Below, in pieces: positions 44,438 through 54,606 of a stretch of DNA of 64,000 nucleotides (position 1 is its first letter; every line of letters starts with the position of its first letter). Both the position numbers and the translations under genes were made by a program. This stretch comes from Rehmannia glutinosa. Its lineage: Eukaryota > Streptophyta > Magnoliopsida > Lamiales > Orobanchaceae. Location of the stretch: positions 28,101,641 to 28,165,640 of the forward strand of contig CM071930.1 of the NCBI GenBank assembly GCA_016081115.2, given 5' to 3'. The notes below the pieces were generated by a model. It saw only the letters and a list, made by a program, of their open reading frames with translations, was not told the origin of the DNA and searched no databases.

Positions 44438-45857
44438 TCGATAGAGCTGTTGATAGAATAACTCATTTTGTTTAGTCTAAACCTTAACTGGGTCGTGAAG
44501 AGATTTTCACTTGGAAGACTTAACACCCTTGAATTTGATTTAACTTTGTTTTAACACTTGGTTTTAGCACTTTGTTATTTATCAGTTGGATAGCAAATTA
44601 TCAGCAGATATAAAATATGTGTGCAGGAATGTAAATATGCTAAAATATAAATGACACAAGTAAATTTTATAGAGGTTCGAAGATGGGGTAATTCTTCTAC
44701 TCCTCTCTTCTGCAACTCTTGGAGGAATCCACTAAGTAATGATCAGAGTACAAAGTAGTTATCAGTCTAGAGACAAGTCTTGATCGCGCAGCTGACTTGC
44801 TCCTTGGACTCATTCTGGAGATGCCTTGGTCACACAGCTGGCTTCTCGTCCGACTCAGCTTCTTCACAGGGCGGTTGCCTTGCTACTTCAGCTTACTTTC
44901 TCAAGCTTCTTGGATTTGATCACGAAGCCCTCCAATAACTTGAGATTGGTTCGACCTTGAACCTTCCTACAATCCTCCTTGGAAAGTAGATTCTTTTGAT
45001 TCTTCAAAAGTTTCATCTTCAACAGTTTGAAGTTGTCTTTCTTTCACAGCTTGGTGTTGGATCGATTTCCTTCGAGATTCAGGATTGAGGATTTTTCTTG
45101 AATAACTTGAGAATATTTGCAGGTTACAGTTTGAGTATTGCTTGATCTCTCAGGTGTGCAAGGTTCAGGTAACCTTTTCTCAATGTGATTCCTCAGCCTT
45201 TTATAGTGAACATTTCAAAAATCTGCCCATTGAAGATATAGGTTGATTTTCAAAAGTCACTTGTATTTGTTGGCTTATCTTGTCGCAGTCCTTAATGTTG
45301 ACATTTCCTCGTATTTAATGTCTTGCAAAGATTGCGGCAATCTCCGACACTTGGTGCAAGAGCTTCCCATTGGTTTGTTCCTTTTGCACACAATCGAACT
45401 AACACTTTATCTCTCGATAACTTTAACAGTTACTATTTCGAAGTAACATTATTGATTTTTATCAACGGATCTCGTTCATTTGTCTTGACTTGATCGCATA
45501 TCTTTTATTCCCAGGTGACTTTGAGTTAGCTTCCAATCAATGGATGACTCATCCTCACTTCAACTTGAGACTTGGCTTCTTGAGTTGACTTGATCGACTC
45601 TTCATACAAATTGGTGATCACACCGATACTCCTTCAACGAGTCCTTGATCTTCTTTCTTGGCCATACTCGCTTGTTCTCAAATGAGTCTTCACTTTAGTC
45701 TTCAGTTGACTTCTTGTATTTCCAGGCATAGCTGACTTGTCTCAGCTTGTTCAACCCTATCTATTACAATACAAATTACAAAGAAAATGGGGTGCCAACT
45801 TTCTAATCTAAGTATTACATAGCATTCATCAAAATCTAAACAATAAATTTCCCAACA
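44438..45857 (-). repeat. 5' LTR of element B, 3' end deleted
   Basis: About 1,420 bp. On the minus strand it begins TGTTGGGAAAT at 45857, adjacent to TACTA. It has the TATA box (45199-45205) but stops after ATCAACAGCTCTATCGAGCC, running directly into gag leader sequence. The last 170 or so bases of the LTR, its CA end, and the tRNA-Met primer site are missing compared with element A. Confidence 0.9.
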
Positions 45858-45862
45858 TACTA

Positions 45863-47130
45863 GTTGAAATTTATAAGCCAAAGCTAAAAGAATGTGAATT
45901 ATATATTGTCTCCAATTTTATGGTATCCAAATATACCTACAAACTCAAATAAATCCGTCTAATTTCAAGTTCAGTTTCTTTGTACGTACGAAAGTAGAGA
46001 AATTTTCAGACAATATGTTTCCGTATAATTGATATGATTTTAAATCTTTTGATGATATTTTGAATCTTCATCACGAAATGCATATTTTTATTATAGGTAT
46101 GTGGATTGCCAAATTAATCTATTTTTTTAGGGTACTGATGTTAATGGTAACATATAGTTGATAAGTTCAAGATTTTTTCGAGTTGTCAAATCGCTAATCA
46201 CAATAATTTTATTATAGATGTCATAGGAAAAGTAATGACTATTCAACCACCCCGCAAGATCTCTGAAAGAAATAGGGTTATGGATATCAGTCTTGAGGAT
46301 TTAGAGTAAATCTATGTTGACTATGTATATTTGAATAGTACATACTTCACATATTCCTTAAATTTATAATTGCTTTATATAATTAATTTAAATTACTTGA
46401 TTCGAGAGGGCAAGACTTACGTGTACTGTGGGATGAATTTATCGACAAAACACTTTCATATTTGAGTGAAGGTTCGTCGCTTTATTGTGGTTGCTCTACA
46501 ATTTTGTCAGGTCAAAGAATATAAAAGTTATCTTAATATGATTAAGCTTTTTAATGGAAATATTTGATGTATTGTGTATTATAATGTTTAATCAACAAAA
46601 GAGGTACATGTTACAAATATTTGTAATGTGAATAAGATAATTATAAATATTTGATAGATTTATTAATACATTTATGTTAAGAAAATATTTATTAATAATA
46701 TTATAGTATTCATTTTTCAACAATACAAGTTCAATATAAAAATGTATGTCTCATAAATTATATATGTAATTTTTTATAGAGACATAGTGTGTATGAGGAA
46801 GAGATGGATATATATAATAGTTGGAGATATAAATATATTGAGAGATGAATATAAACTAGATGAATTTGACATATAAGTCTACAATTGAAAATATAAATTT
46901 GATATAATCTTTTTTGTTTTTATTTACTTTATATGAATACTATTATTAAAATAAAGTAATAAATATACCCTAATGTTAATAGATAGTTTTATTATAATCA
47001 ATATTATTAAAATAATAATACACGTGCAACTAAAGTAAGTGGTCTCTCATTCTCTTTGATGCAGACTTTATTTCAATTACAACTATCATTAATGTGTAAT
47101 GTCAATTAGAATTTCAGCGAGAGTAAAATG
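45863..47130. other. AT-rich DNA without recognisable genes
   Basis: This is the continuation, beyond the TACTA site, of the DNA at 31152-32063. No coding region or transposon signature is supported. Confidence 0.6.
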
Positions 47131-47280
47131 CCGTACCCTGAAAAAATAATAATAGTGAGAAACTACCCTGTTTTCTCTCTTTGTAGGGTGAGTAGGGTTT
47201 GCTCGACTGCAGTGTCCATTCCTCGCCGGTGTCCGTTCGACATTTGATTTTTCTTTCTTTTCCCCCATCTTCTTTTCTGG

Positions 47281-47311
<31 letters not shown>

Positions 47312-47481
47312 AATCCTCCATTTTCTCTCTTTTTTTCAGTGGCTCATTCTCTCCGTTCTTGCTTAATGACCCGTACAGAACCACAATTCTTCTGAAGCTG
47401 GACATTGATGAGACTCCAAGATTTTCTGTTGAAGCTAATGATGCAGTGGAAGAAACTGAAAAATTGGCTATACATCCTTAG
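47131..47481 (+). pseudogene. Possible host-gene 5' fragment with a CT microsatellite leader
   Basis: A pyrimidine-rich stretch with (TC)14 at 47281-47308 resembles a plant 5' UTR. It is followed by a short open frame ending at 47481 that reads DPYRTTILLKLDIDET and RFSVEANDAVEETEKLAIHP, ordinary protein-like composition with no transposon motif. There is no in-frame ATG in the open part, and the sequence then changes to repeat DNA. I do not recognise the protein. It may be a truncated host exon or a captured fragment; low confidence. Confidence 0.3.
47281..47308 (+). repeat. (TC)14 microsatellite
   Basis: Fourteen uninterrupted TC dinucleotides inside a pyrimidine-rich leader-like segment. 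Confidence 0.95.
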
Positions 47482-47502
47482 TTGGGAAGGTGTGGGGATT
47501 TA

Positions 47503-47648
47503 AGGCCTTGTATGGTTATGTTTCCATGGACCATTTCTAGTTTCCAGTGTTGGAAATTGAATTTTGAGAATTTATTGGTTTTCGTGTGAAAACTGGAAAT
47601 TTCATATTAAATGGTGGCCCGTGGTTATTCAATAAATAATAAAAAATT
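47503..47648. mobile_element. Left-end fragment of a MITE also seen at 50964
   Basis: GGCCTTGTATGGTTATGTTTCC, then TTTCCAGTGTTGGAAATTGAATTTT and TTTTCGTGTGAAAAC, matches the left arm of the MITE at 50964-51348 (TTGTATGATTGTATTTCC, GTGGTGGAAAATGAATTTT, TTTTCGCGTGAGAA). The right arm was not found. A CACTA element begins at 47649. Confidence 0.45.
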
Positions 47649-48922
47649 CACTACAACATAAATGATATTAGGTAACACCCAAAAAATATTACCTAATGGC
47701 CATAAAATGTTACTATAGAAATAGGTAGCATTCTATGGTGCTGCACTTGCACGTGCTACCTATAGTCTATGGTATCACTTTTATTAGCTTTTAGTGACAC
47801 TTTTTCTAAGTGTTACATTAAGTTCTCTATTGGTAACACTTTGAAGCAATATTTTCTAAAGTGTTGCATATGAATCTTATGTAACACTTTTTGTAACACT
47901 TTAAAAGAAATACTTCTAAAGTGTTACATATGAATCTTATGTAACACTTTTTTTGTAGCCCTTCGTAGAAATACTATTTTTGGCCACCAAGTAGATTCGA
48001 ACTCACGACCTATTAGTGTGGAAGTGACAATTTGCCACTAAGCTAAGTTGATTCTTATTACAACTTTTGTTTTGTTTTATTTATACATATATATATATAT
48101 TAAAATTGCATAAAAATTATATTACATGTATAAATAATATATTTTACATAGTAAGGATTATATTATATAATATATGTATTAAATTATATTATACACTGTA
48201 TATATCATATTTTATATTATATAGTATATAGTTTGAAAATCATATTATGTTATTTATTAAAGGACACAAAAAGTTTAAAATATCAAAAATATATATAATG
48301 AATTTATCGACAGATCAGTATTCAATCGGTAAAAATAAAAATATATAAAAATATAAAATTAATTTACCGATAGATAAAAATTTTAACAGTTAAAAAATTA
48401 AATAATAAATAAATAATGAAAAAATAATTTACCGATGGAAAAAATAAAAAAATAAAAGCAAAACTAAAATACTTTATAAAAAGAAAACAAAAATTCATTT
48501 AAAAAAAGAGTACATGATGTCTACAATTTTTAGGTTTGGTGATTTTTTTTGTCTTCACCTATTTTGTGTCATCATCTAATTAAATAAATCATTGACATGA
48601 TTTAATGATAGTTATATAATTTTGTGTTACTAAAATATAGCCTAAAAAGTGTTACAATTAATAAAATATAGTGTTGCCAAGAGTGCTTCTTAAATAAAGT
48701 GATACCTATTTTGCGTTACAAAAGAAATAACAAAAAAAGTGATACTTAAAAAGTGTTACTTATTTAAAAATGTTACATATAAGCGTTACATATTGATAAA
48801 GTGCTACAAAAGTATTACATACAATTATAATGTAAAAAGTGTTATAAACATCTGTTACATATGTACCTTATGTAAAAAGTGCTACAAAATTTGTGTTACC
48901 TAATCTCATTTATGTTGTAGTG
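47649..48922. mobile_element. Non-autonomous CACTA transposon, 1,274 bp
   Basis: The ends are inverted repeats of about 30 bases: CACTACAACATAAATGATAT with AGGTAACAC at the left, and GTGTTACCTAAT with CATTTATGTTGTAGTG at the right. Many subterminal repeats of the type TGTAACACTTT/AAAGTGTTACA occur in both halves and orientations, as expected for transposase binding sites of CACTA elements. No transposase is encoded. The expected 3-bp duplication is not evident (ATT left, AAC right). The interior holds a tRNA-like module (47981-48048) and AT-rich filler. Confidence 0.85.
47981..48048 (-). repeat. tRNA-like (A box/B box) module inside the CACTA element
   Basis: On the minus strand, TTAGCTTAGTGGCA (48046-48033) matches an RNA polymerase III A box, and GAGTTCGAATC (48004-47994) matches a B box about 30 bases downstream. 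A GGCCA end follows. I could not pair an acceptor stem, so I call it a tRNA-derived remnant, such as a SINE head, and not a tRNA gene. Confidence 0.5.
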
Positions 48923-48999
48923 AACATCTTCGTATTCAAGTTTGGCTCAGAAATAGAAATTTCATATTCAATGGTGGCCCGTGGTTATTCAATAAATAA

Positions 49000-49260
49000 A
49001 ATATATTTCAATGGTTAAGCTAACGATGGCAGGTGATATCAAGAAATGGAGTTTACATTTTTGTCGTTCTGGATCCACATTTTTACCTCCTCGATCCGCT
49101 TGACGGACAAATGTGTCTCTAGTGTGGGTGGGCTCTTAGGAGAAGTCATTGTTGTAGATTTATAGGGGATGATTCCAAGGGTACATGTGAATTTGATATC
49201 TTTAAGCCCCGAGGGCTAAGGTTTTTTTATAATCCATGGGAAAGAATAGACGCTACCAAG
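49000..49260. other. Uncharacterised stretch before the tandem repeats
   Basis: No coding region is supported. It may be the distal untranslated or LTR part of element E (minus strand), but I could not match it to the E LTR fragment at 56330-56565. Confidence 0.35.
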
Positions 49261-49590
49261 GACCTCTTATGAGAAAGCCCTCTCCTTCTCGGGATTAGGA
49301 AGAGGAAAAGTTTATTAAGACCCCCTTGTGAGGAAGCCTCTCCGGAGCGCCGGACGAAGGGAAGTTTATTAGAACACCCAGGAGGAAGCCCCTCCCCTCC
49401 CGGAGTGTCGGAGGAGGGAAAGTTGATTGGGACCCCTTGTGAGGAAGCCTTACCCCAGGGAGCACTAGAGGAGGAAAAGTTTAGTAAGATCCCCTTGTAA
49501 GGAAGCCCCCTCCGGGAGGACCGAGGAGGGAAAGTTTATTAGGACCCTCTTGTGAGGAGGACCTCTCCTCCCGGAGCGGGAGGAGGTTCG
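49261..49590 (-). repeat. Six tandem repeats of about 57 bp downstream of the element E pol
   Basis: Units begin at 49261, 49319, 49372, 49431, 49488 and 49543, each with GACCCCTTGTGAGGAAGCC-like sequence, then a GC-rich CTCCCGGAG segment and GAGGAAAAGTTTATTA. Spacing varies from 53 to 59. Tandem repeats between pol and the 3' LTR are a known feature of Tat-type Gypsy elements. Confidence 0.85.
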
Positions 49591-49744
49591 TCAAGATGTG
49601 TCTTGCACATTTCTTGCTGCAAAATATTGTGATTGTTTGTTGCTCAAGTAAGTAAGATGGTTGGAGGAAAACGTAACAACTCTTTTATTAAATCATGATC
49701 ACTTATTGCAACAATCGAAAGGAAAAGAAAAGCAGTAACTTATA

Positions 49745-50962
49745 CTACTCTTGGAGCTGGGCAAATCTTAAAGGATAGAAGTTCCGCAGATTGTCGATGT
49801 TCCATGTGCAGGAAACACTTTTTCCATCTAAGCGTTGTAGCTTGTAGGCTCCTAGTTTCACCAATTCCACGACCTTGTATGGCCCTTCCCAGTTCGAGTC
49901 TAATTTTCCGACCGGTCCAGAGACTTCAGCTTTCCTTAGGATGAGGTCTCCTACTTGGATGCTCTAGGGGCGCACCTGTGAGTTGTAAGCTCTGGCCATC
50001 CTTCCCTTGTAAACTTCGGAACTGGTGAAGGCCTTCTCTCTAAGTTCTTCGATTAAGTTTAAGTTGTCTCTCATGTTGTTGTTATTCCTTTCCGGAAATT
50101 AGTTCGTCACCCTTAGACTCGGTTAGCCTATTTTTGTAGGAATGACTGCCTCGACTCCGTAGGCTAGACTGAAAGGAGATTCACATGTGGCTATCGTGGG
50201 CGTTGTTCGATATGCCTACAATACAGAGGGAAGTTCTTCTGCCCATATCCTTTTGGTTGCCCCAAGTCTGGTTTTTACGTGGTGAAGAATGTGCGATTAG
50301 TCACTTTTGCTTGCCCGTTGGCCCGAGGGTTCCCAATAATGTGAAAAACTGTTTGATCTTTTTCTCATGGCAACATTATTTCAGCTTGGATCCCTGGAAC
50401 TGAGTTCCATTGTCAGATATTGATGTTTGGGGAATTCTGAACCGGAAAATGATGTTCTTCCAGGTGAAATTGATAACCTCCTTCTCTTATATTGTTTGCG
50501 AGTGGTTCTGCTTCCACCCACTTGGTGACGTAGTCAAATGCCACGATCGGGAATTTTTTCTGGTTCAGAGCTATCGGGAAAAGTCCCACTATGTCCGTCC
50601 CCCACTGCGCCAAAGGGCAAGGGCTTTCCAGCTGATGTAGTGCCTCGGCGAGAAGATGTGTGATATTTGCATGCTCTTGGTATGGGCGACAATGCCTCAC
50701 CAATGTCTTGGCATCTTTCAAGAGAGTTGGCCAGAAGTAGCCATGCCTCAAGGTTTTTGCGGCTAGCGCCCTTCCTCCCGAATGGTTGCCACAACTTCTT
50801 TCGTGAATTTCCCTAAGTACGTAACGAGCTTCCTCAGGAGCTAAGCAGTTCAAATAAAGTTGGGAGAAACCTTTCTTGTATAATTCTCCATTTATCACAA
50901 AGTGGGACGCCATATTTCATCCTTCCATGATGGGGTTTGTTGTGTGGTGTTAACCACTTCGC
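49745..50962 (-). pseudogene. Integrase of element E
   Basis: Starts after EVVNTTQQTPSWKDEI near 50955. The zinc-binding region in 50913-50700 contains LREIHERSCGNHSGGRALAAK, with His/His and a decayed CXXC (CRPYQ in place of a second Cys). The catalytic core has WGTDIVG with the first Asp, FDYVTKWVEAEPL, then ISDNGTQFQG (second Asp, about 50420) followed by frameshifts; GNPRANGQAKVTNRT-like sequence is near 50330. The C-terminal domain at 49985-49745 has GDLILRKAEVSGPVGKL and NWEGPYKVVELVKLGAYKL, ending at a TAG. Joins cDNA to the genome in active elements; inactive here. Confidence 0.85.
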
Positions 50963-50963
50963 T

Positions 50964-51348
50964 CTTGTATGATTGTATTTCCAAGTTCAATTTCCAGTTT
51001 ATAGTGGTGGAAAATGAATTTTCAAACTTTATTTATTTTCGCGTGAGAATAGGGAATATATGTTTGTTTTGTTGTCTGAATTTTTATTTGGAAATAAAAA
51101 TATGTTTGGTTATAGTTTTCTGAATGTGTTTTTGACATAGGTTTGCATGATTATAGTGTATTTTTATATAGATTTGCGTGATTGTAGTGAAAACTTATTT
51201 GGTAGTGTTTTCAAAAGAATATTTCCATAAAAAAGTAAAAATTGGAAATAACTTCATTTCAACTTAAAACTTTTTAAACAAACATAAACTCATTTTCCGG
51301 AATAGTTGAAAAATAGAAAACTATTCTTGAAAATACAACCATACAAAG
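50964..51348. mobile_element. MITE inserted between RNase H and integrase of element E
   Basis: About 385 bp of AT-rich DNA interrupting pol. The ends form an imperfect inverted repeat: CTCTTGTATGATTGTATTTCC at the left, and the complement of CTTTGTATGGTTGTATTTTC at the right. No coding capacity. A related left end lies at 47503. A target duplication could not be identified, so the superfamily is not assigned. Confidence 0.6.
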
Positions 51349-52088
51349 GCCTTCAGCTTTAGGTTTCTCTAGTTTCGGGTGGCTTGACACTAAGAGTGCA
51401 ATAGCTCTGTTGTTGACGGTGGCCATTGAGCTGGCCAAGCAAGCGAGTTGGTCAGCTTTCACATTCTCCTTGCGAGGGTTTTGTGTTACCACGAACTTCT
51501 CGAATTTGTTCATCAATTACTTGACGGCAGTAAAGTACTTGATCATCTTCTCTTCTCTGGCCTCATAAGTTCCGTCCACTTGGCTTGCCATGAGTTGAGA
51601 GTCACTGAAAGCTACGAGCTTTTTTGGCTGGTGCGAGGGGATAGTTTTCCTCTGTCAAGCAATGTTTCATACTCCGCCTCATTGTTGGAGGTGGGGAATT
51701 CAAATTTGATCACAGATCAAGTTGGTCTCCCTGTGGGATTTCCAACACGATTCCAACTCCATTACCGGAAGAGGTGGATGAATTATCCACATATAGTCTC
51801 CATTCTGTAGGTGGACCATCTATACCAATTCCGTGTATCTCCACGAGAAAATCGACTAAAACCCAGGCCTTGATGGTGGGTTTAGGCTGGAATTCAATTC
51901 CATGCTCGCTTAGCTCTACTGCCCATTTAACCATTCGTCATGAGGTGGGGAGGTTAGTGAGCATTTGTTTCAATGGGTGACTAGTCAGGACCACAATCGG
52001 ATGTGACTGGAAGTAAAGTCTGAGTTTCCAAGTGCAAGTAACCAGGGCTAATGCCAACTTCTTTATGTGAGTATAACGAGTTGTTGCA
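51349..52088 (-). pseudogene. RNase H region of element E
   Basis: Two readable parts. At 51934-51710: MVKWAVELSEHGIEFQPKP and WRLYVDNSSTSSGNGVGIVL, an RNase H start with catalytic Asp and Gly-rich strand. At 51516-51349: FVVTQNPRKENVKADQLACLASS, the RNase H end with the conserved N-ADxLAxLAS pattern. The intervening piece has frameshifts. Confidence 0.8.
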
Positions 52089-52789
52089 TCAAAACTTTGC
52101 TAATGTAGTATATTGGATGGTGATCTCGTTCTTCCTCCGAGACCAAAATGCCACTGAGGTTTTTCGACGTGATCTCGACAAACTAGTTTCATATAGAAGT
52201 GGAGGCGAGGCCAGATATGTCTTCAAGTCGTTGAATGCTTGCTGACATTCCAGAGTCCACTTGAATTCCTTCTCTGCACGTAGCAACTTAAAAAATGGTA
52301 AGCCCTTGTTAGCGGACTTGGAGCAACCATGCAACCAGCCAACTTATGCACGCCTTTTGCATTGGTGGGCGCGGCATATTCGTAATGGTGGATGATCTTT
52401 CGGGGTTGGCCGATTCCACGTTAGGAGATCATGTAGCCCAAAAATGTTTCCCCATTTTCTCTCGAAGGTGCACTTCACGTAGTTTAGCTCCATCCCATAG
52501 GTCTTCAACACATTGAAACATTCTTCAAAGTCTCAAGGGGCGTCTTTGAGTCCCTCTCGGGTGCTTCTTACTAGCATATCGTCTATGTAAACCTCCATGT
52601 TTCACCTATCTTTTGAAATTCGGTTGACCCTCGTAAGTCGCTCTGTGTTTTTTTCAAGCCAAAGGGCATGACCTTGTAACAATAGATTCCCGCTCGCTTA
52701 TGAAACTAGTCTTCTCTTGATTTTTGTTCGCTAATTTTATTTGGTTGTACCCCTAAAAGACATCCAAAAAGCTAAGGAGTTTGCATCCG

Positions 52790-54337
52790 TGTTGGGAAAT
52801 TATTTTGTAGATTTGGATGAATGCCATGTAAAACTTAGAATAGGAAGTTGGCACCCCATTTTTGTTGTAAATTGCATTGTAATAGATAGGGCTGGTCGAG
52901 TGAGTTAAGTCACTATGCCTCGAACATGCAAGAAGACAATCGAGACTAGAAGGAAGACTCACGTGAGGCACCGAGTATGGCAAAGAAGAGAAGATATGAA
53001 CTCGATCAAGGTGCGGTTGAGATGCAACGGTGAGTGAAGTATCGGTCAAGTCAACTCAAGATAGCCAAGTCTCAAGTTGAAGTGATGAAGAGTCATCCAA
53101 TGATTGGAAGTCGACTCAAGTCACCTGGGGGAAGGCAAGGAAATGCAATCAAGTCGAGATAATCGAAAGAGATCCGTTACGTAAATCAAGAGAATAACTT
53201 AAACAAGTAATACTTCCATACTACCTTTCTTGAAGTGCCTCGGCCTTAAGCGTGCAAAAGGAATAAACCAATGGGAAGCATCTTTTTGTCGTTTAACACC
53301 GAAAAAGTCAAGAATCATTCATACGAGGAAATGGCAATTCCAAGGATCGCAACAAGACAAGCCAACGACCACGAGTGACTTTCAAAAATAAGCCTATCTC
53401 TTCAACAGCAGATTTTTGAAAGATCGCTATAAAAGGCCGAGGAATCACTCGAGAGAAGGTTACTCGAACCAAAAAACATTCAAGCAAACATTTGAATCAG
53501 TAACTGAAAAAAAATATTCTCAAGTCATTCAAGATTAATCCTCAAGCCTATATTACGAAGGAAATCAATCCAACACTCACCGCAAAGGAAAGACAACTTA
53601 TCGTTGAAGAGGAACCATTTGAAGAATCAAGGGGTCTACATTCCACGAAGGATTGTAGAAAGGTTCAAGGTCGAACCAAGCTTAAGCTATTTGGAAGGCT
53701 TCGTGATCAAATCCAAGGAACTTAAGCAAGTGGGTTGTAGTAGCAAGGCACTGCCCTGTGAAGAAGCCGAGTCGCATTTGTGTGTGACCAAGGCATCTCC
53801 GATCGAGTCCCAAAGGATCAAGTCATTTGTGTGATCAAGACTTGTATTCGGACGTTAACCACTCGTATATTGATCAATACTTAGTGGATTCCTCCGGGGA
53901 GTTGGAGAAGAGAGGAGTAGAAGAATTACCCCATCTTCGAACCTCTATAAAAACTTATTGTGTCATTTACATTTTAGCACTTTAATTTCTCGCATCTTAT
54001 TTTTATATCATTGATAAATTTGCTATCCAATTGATAATCAAGTGAGTGCTAAAACCAAGTATTAAAACAAACTTAACCAAGTTCAAGGGTGTTAAGTCTT
54101 CCATTTGAAAAACAAATCACAATCGAGTTAAGTCTTTAGTCAAAACAATCGAGTTATTCTATCAACACTTGCCGAGTCGCTGAGTGACTAACTCTGGCCG
54201 ATTAACTAACTTAGTTGTCCATCAAAGACACAATTTGTGAAGTATTAACTCGAATATTTGAAGGACTAATTGGAAAAGTTGGTAAGGTTTATTCAACCCC
54301 TTTCTAAACCTTACACTTACACCCCTTGGGACCTACA
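52790..54337 (+). repeat. Solo LTR of the A/B Copia family (copy 2)
   Basis: 1,548 bp, TGTTGGGAAAT to GGGACCTACA, flanked by a perfect duplication, ATCCG (52785-52789 and 54338-54342). It lies inside the RT of element E in the opposite orientation to that gene. No internal sequence. Confidence 0.95.
53428..53434 (+). promoter_or_regulatory. TATA box of solo LTR 2
   Basis: TATAAAA in CGCTATAAAAGGCCGAGG, at the same LTR position as in the other copies. Confidence 0.6.
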
Positions 54338-54606
54338 ATCCGAAGATGTGTCGGCGCTTGGTCGATCTGGGGGAGCGAGAATGGATCATTCAAACAAGCT
54401 TTGTTTAGATCTCTAAAATCGATGCACATTCGCCACTTCAAATTAGGTTTAGGGACGAGCAGCACATTAGCCAACCACTTTGGGTACTGCATGGGTTTGA
54501 TGTTCGTTGCCTCAAGCAGCTTGCTCACTTTTTCTTTTATTGCCTTGCTTCTGTCCAGCCCAAAGGCTTTTCTTTTCGGCTTCACAGGCTTATAGGTTGG
54601 GTCCAC

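Larger units (their letters stand above)
32069..45857 (-). mobile_element. Nearly complete Copia retrotransposon with large third ORF (element B)
   Basis: A 13,789-bp minus-strand element flanked by a perfect target duplication, TACTA (32064-32068 and 45858-45862). It has the same organisation as element A: LTR, gag, protease, integrase, RT-RNase H, promoter-like spacer, third ORF, polypurine tract, LTR. RT-RNase H is open over 496 codons. Gag, protease, integrase and ORF3 contain stops or frameshifts, and the junction of 5' LTR and primer-binding site is deleted, so B is immobile. Confidence 0.95.
47596..48999 (+). repeat. 44-bp direct repeats flanking the CACTA element
   Basis: The same 44-base sequence (GAAATTTCATATT... 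to ...GGTTATTCAATAAATAA) occurs at 47596-47639 and 48956-48999, with one mismatch seen by eye. The copies lie just outside the CACTA ends, so a local duplication or repair event accompanied the insertion. Confidence 0.8.
52089..54606 (-). pseudogene. Gypsy reverse transcriptase of element E, split by a solo LTR
   Basis: The upstream part (54606-54338) reads DPTYKPVKPKRKAFGLDRSK, QYPKWLANVLLVPKPNLKWR and CIDFRDLNKACLNDPF, the RT fingers. The solo LTR (52790-54337, plus strand) interrupts before the palm. After it: LLSFLDVF and YNQIKLANKNQEKTSF (catalytic Asp region, 52789-52700), YCYKVMPFGLK, then EVYIDDMLVRST with the YIDD box near 52575-52590. The connection domain (52334-52089) reads EFKWTLECQQAFNDLKTYL and ASPPLL. 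Frames are broken in several places. Confidence 0.85.

Noticed and set aside
47981..48048. A functional tRNA gene on the minus strand
   Set aside because: A and B boxes are present, but no 7-bp acceptor stem or convincing anticodon arm can be paired, and it lies within a transposon.
47646..48925. A 3-bp target duplication for the CACTA element
   Set aside because: The flanking triplets are ATT and AAC, which do not match.
49261..49590. A CRISPR-like array
   Set aside because: These are contiguous tandem repeats of about 57 bp without distinct spacers, in a plant retrotransposon context.
50964..51348. Assigning the MITE to a superfamily by target duplication
   Set aside because: No matching 2-, 3-, 8- or 9-bp flanks could be found with confidence.
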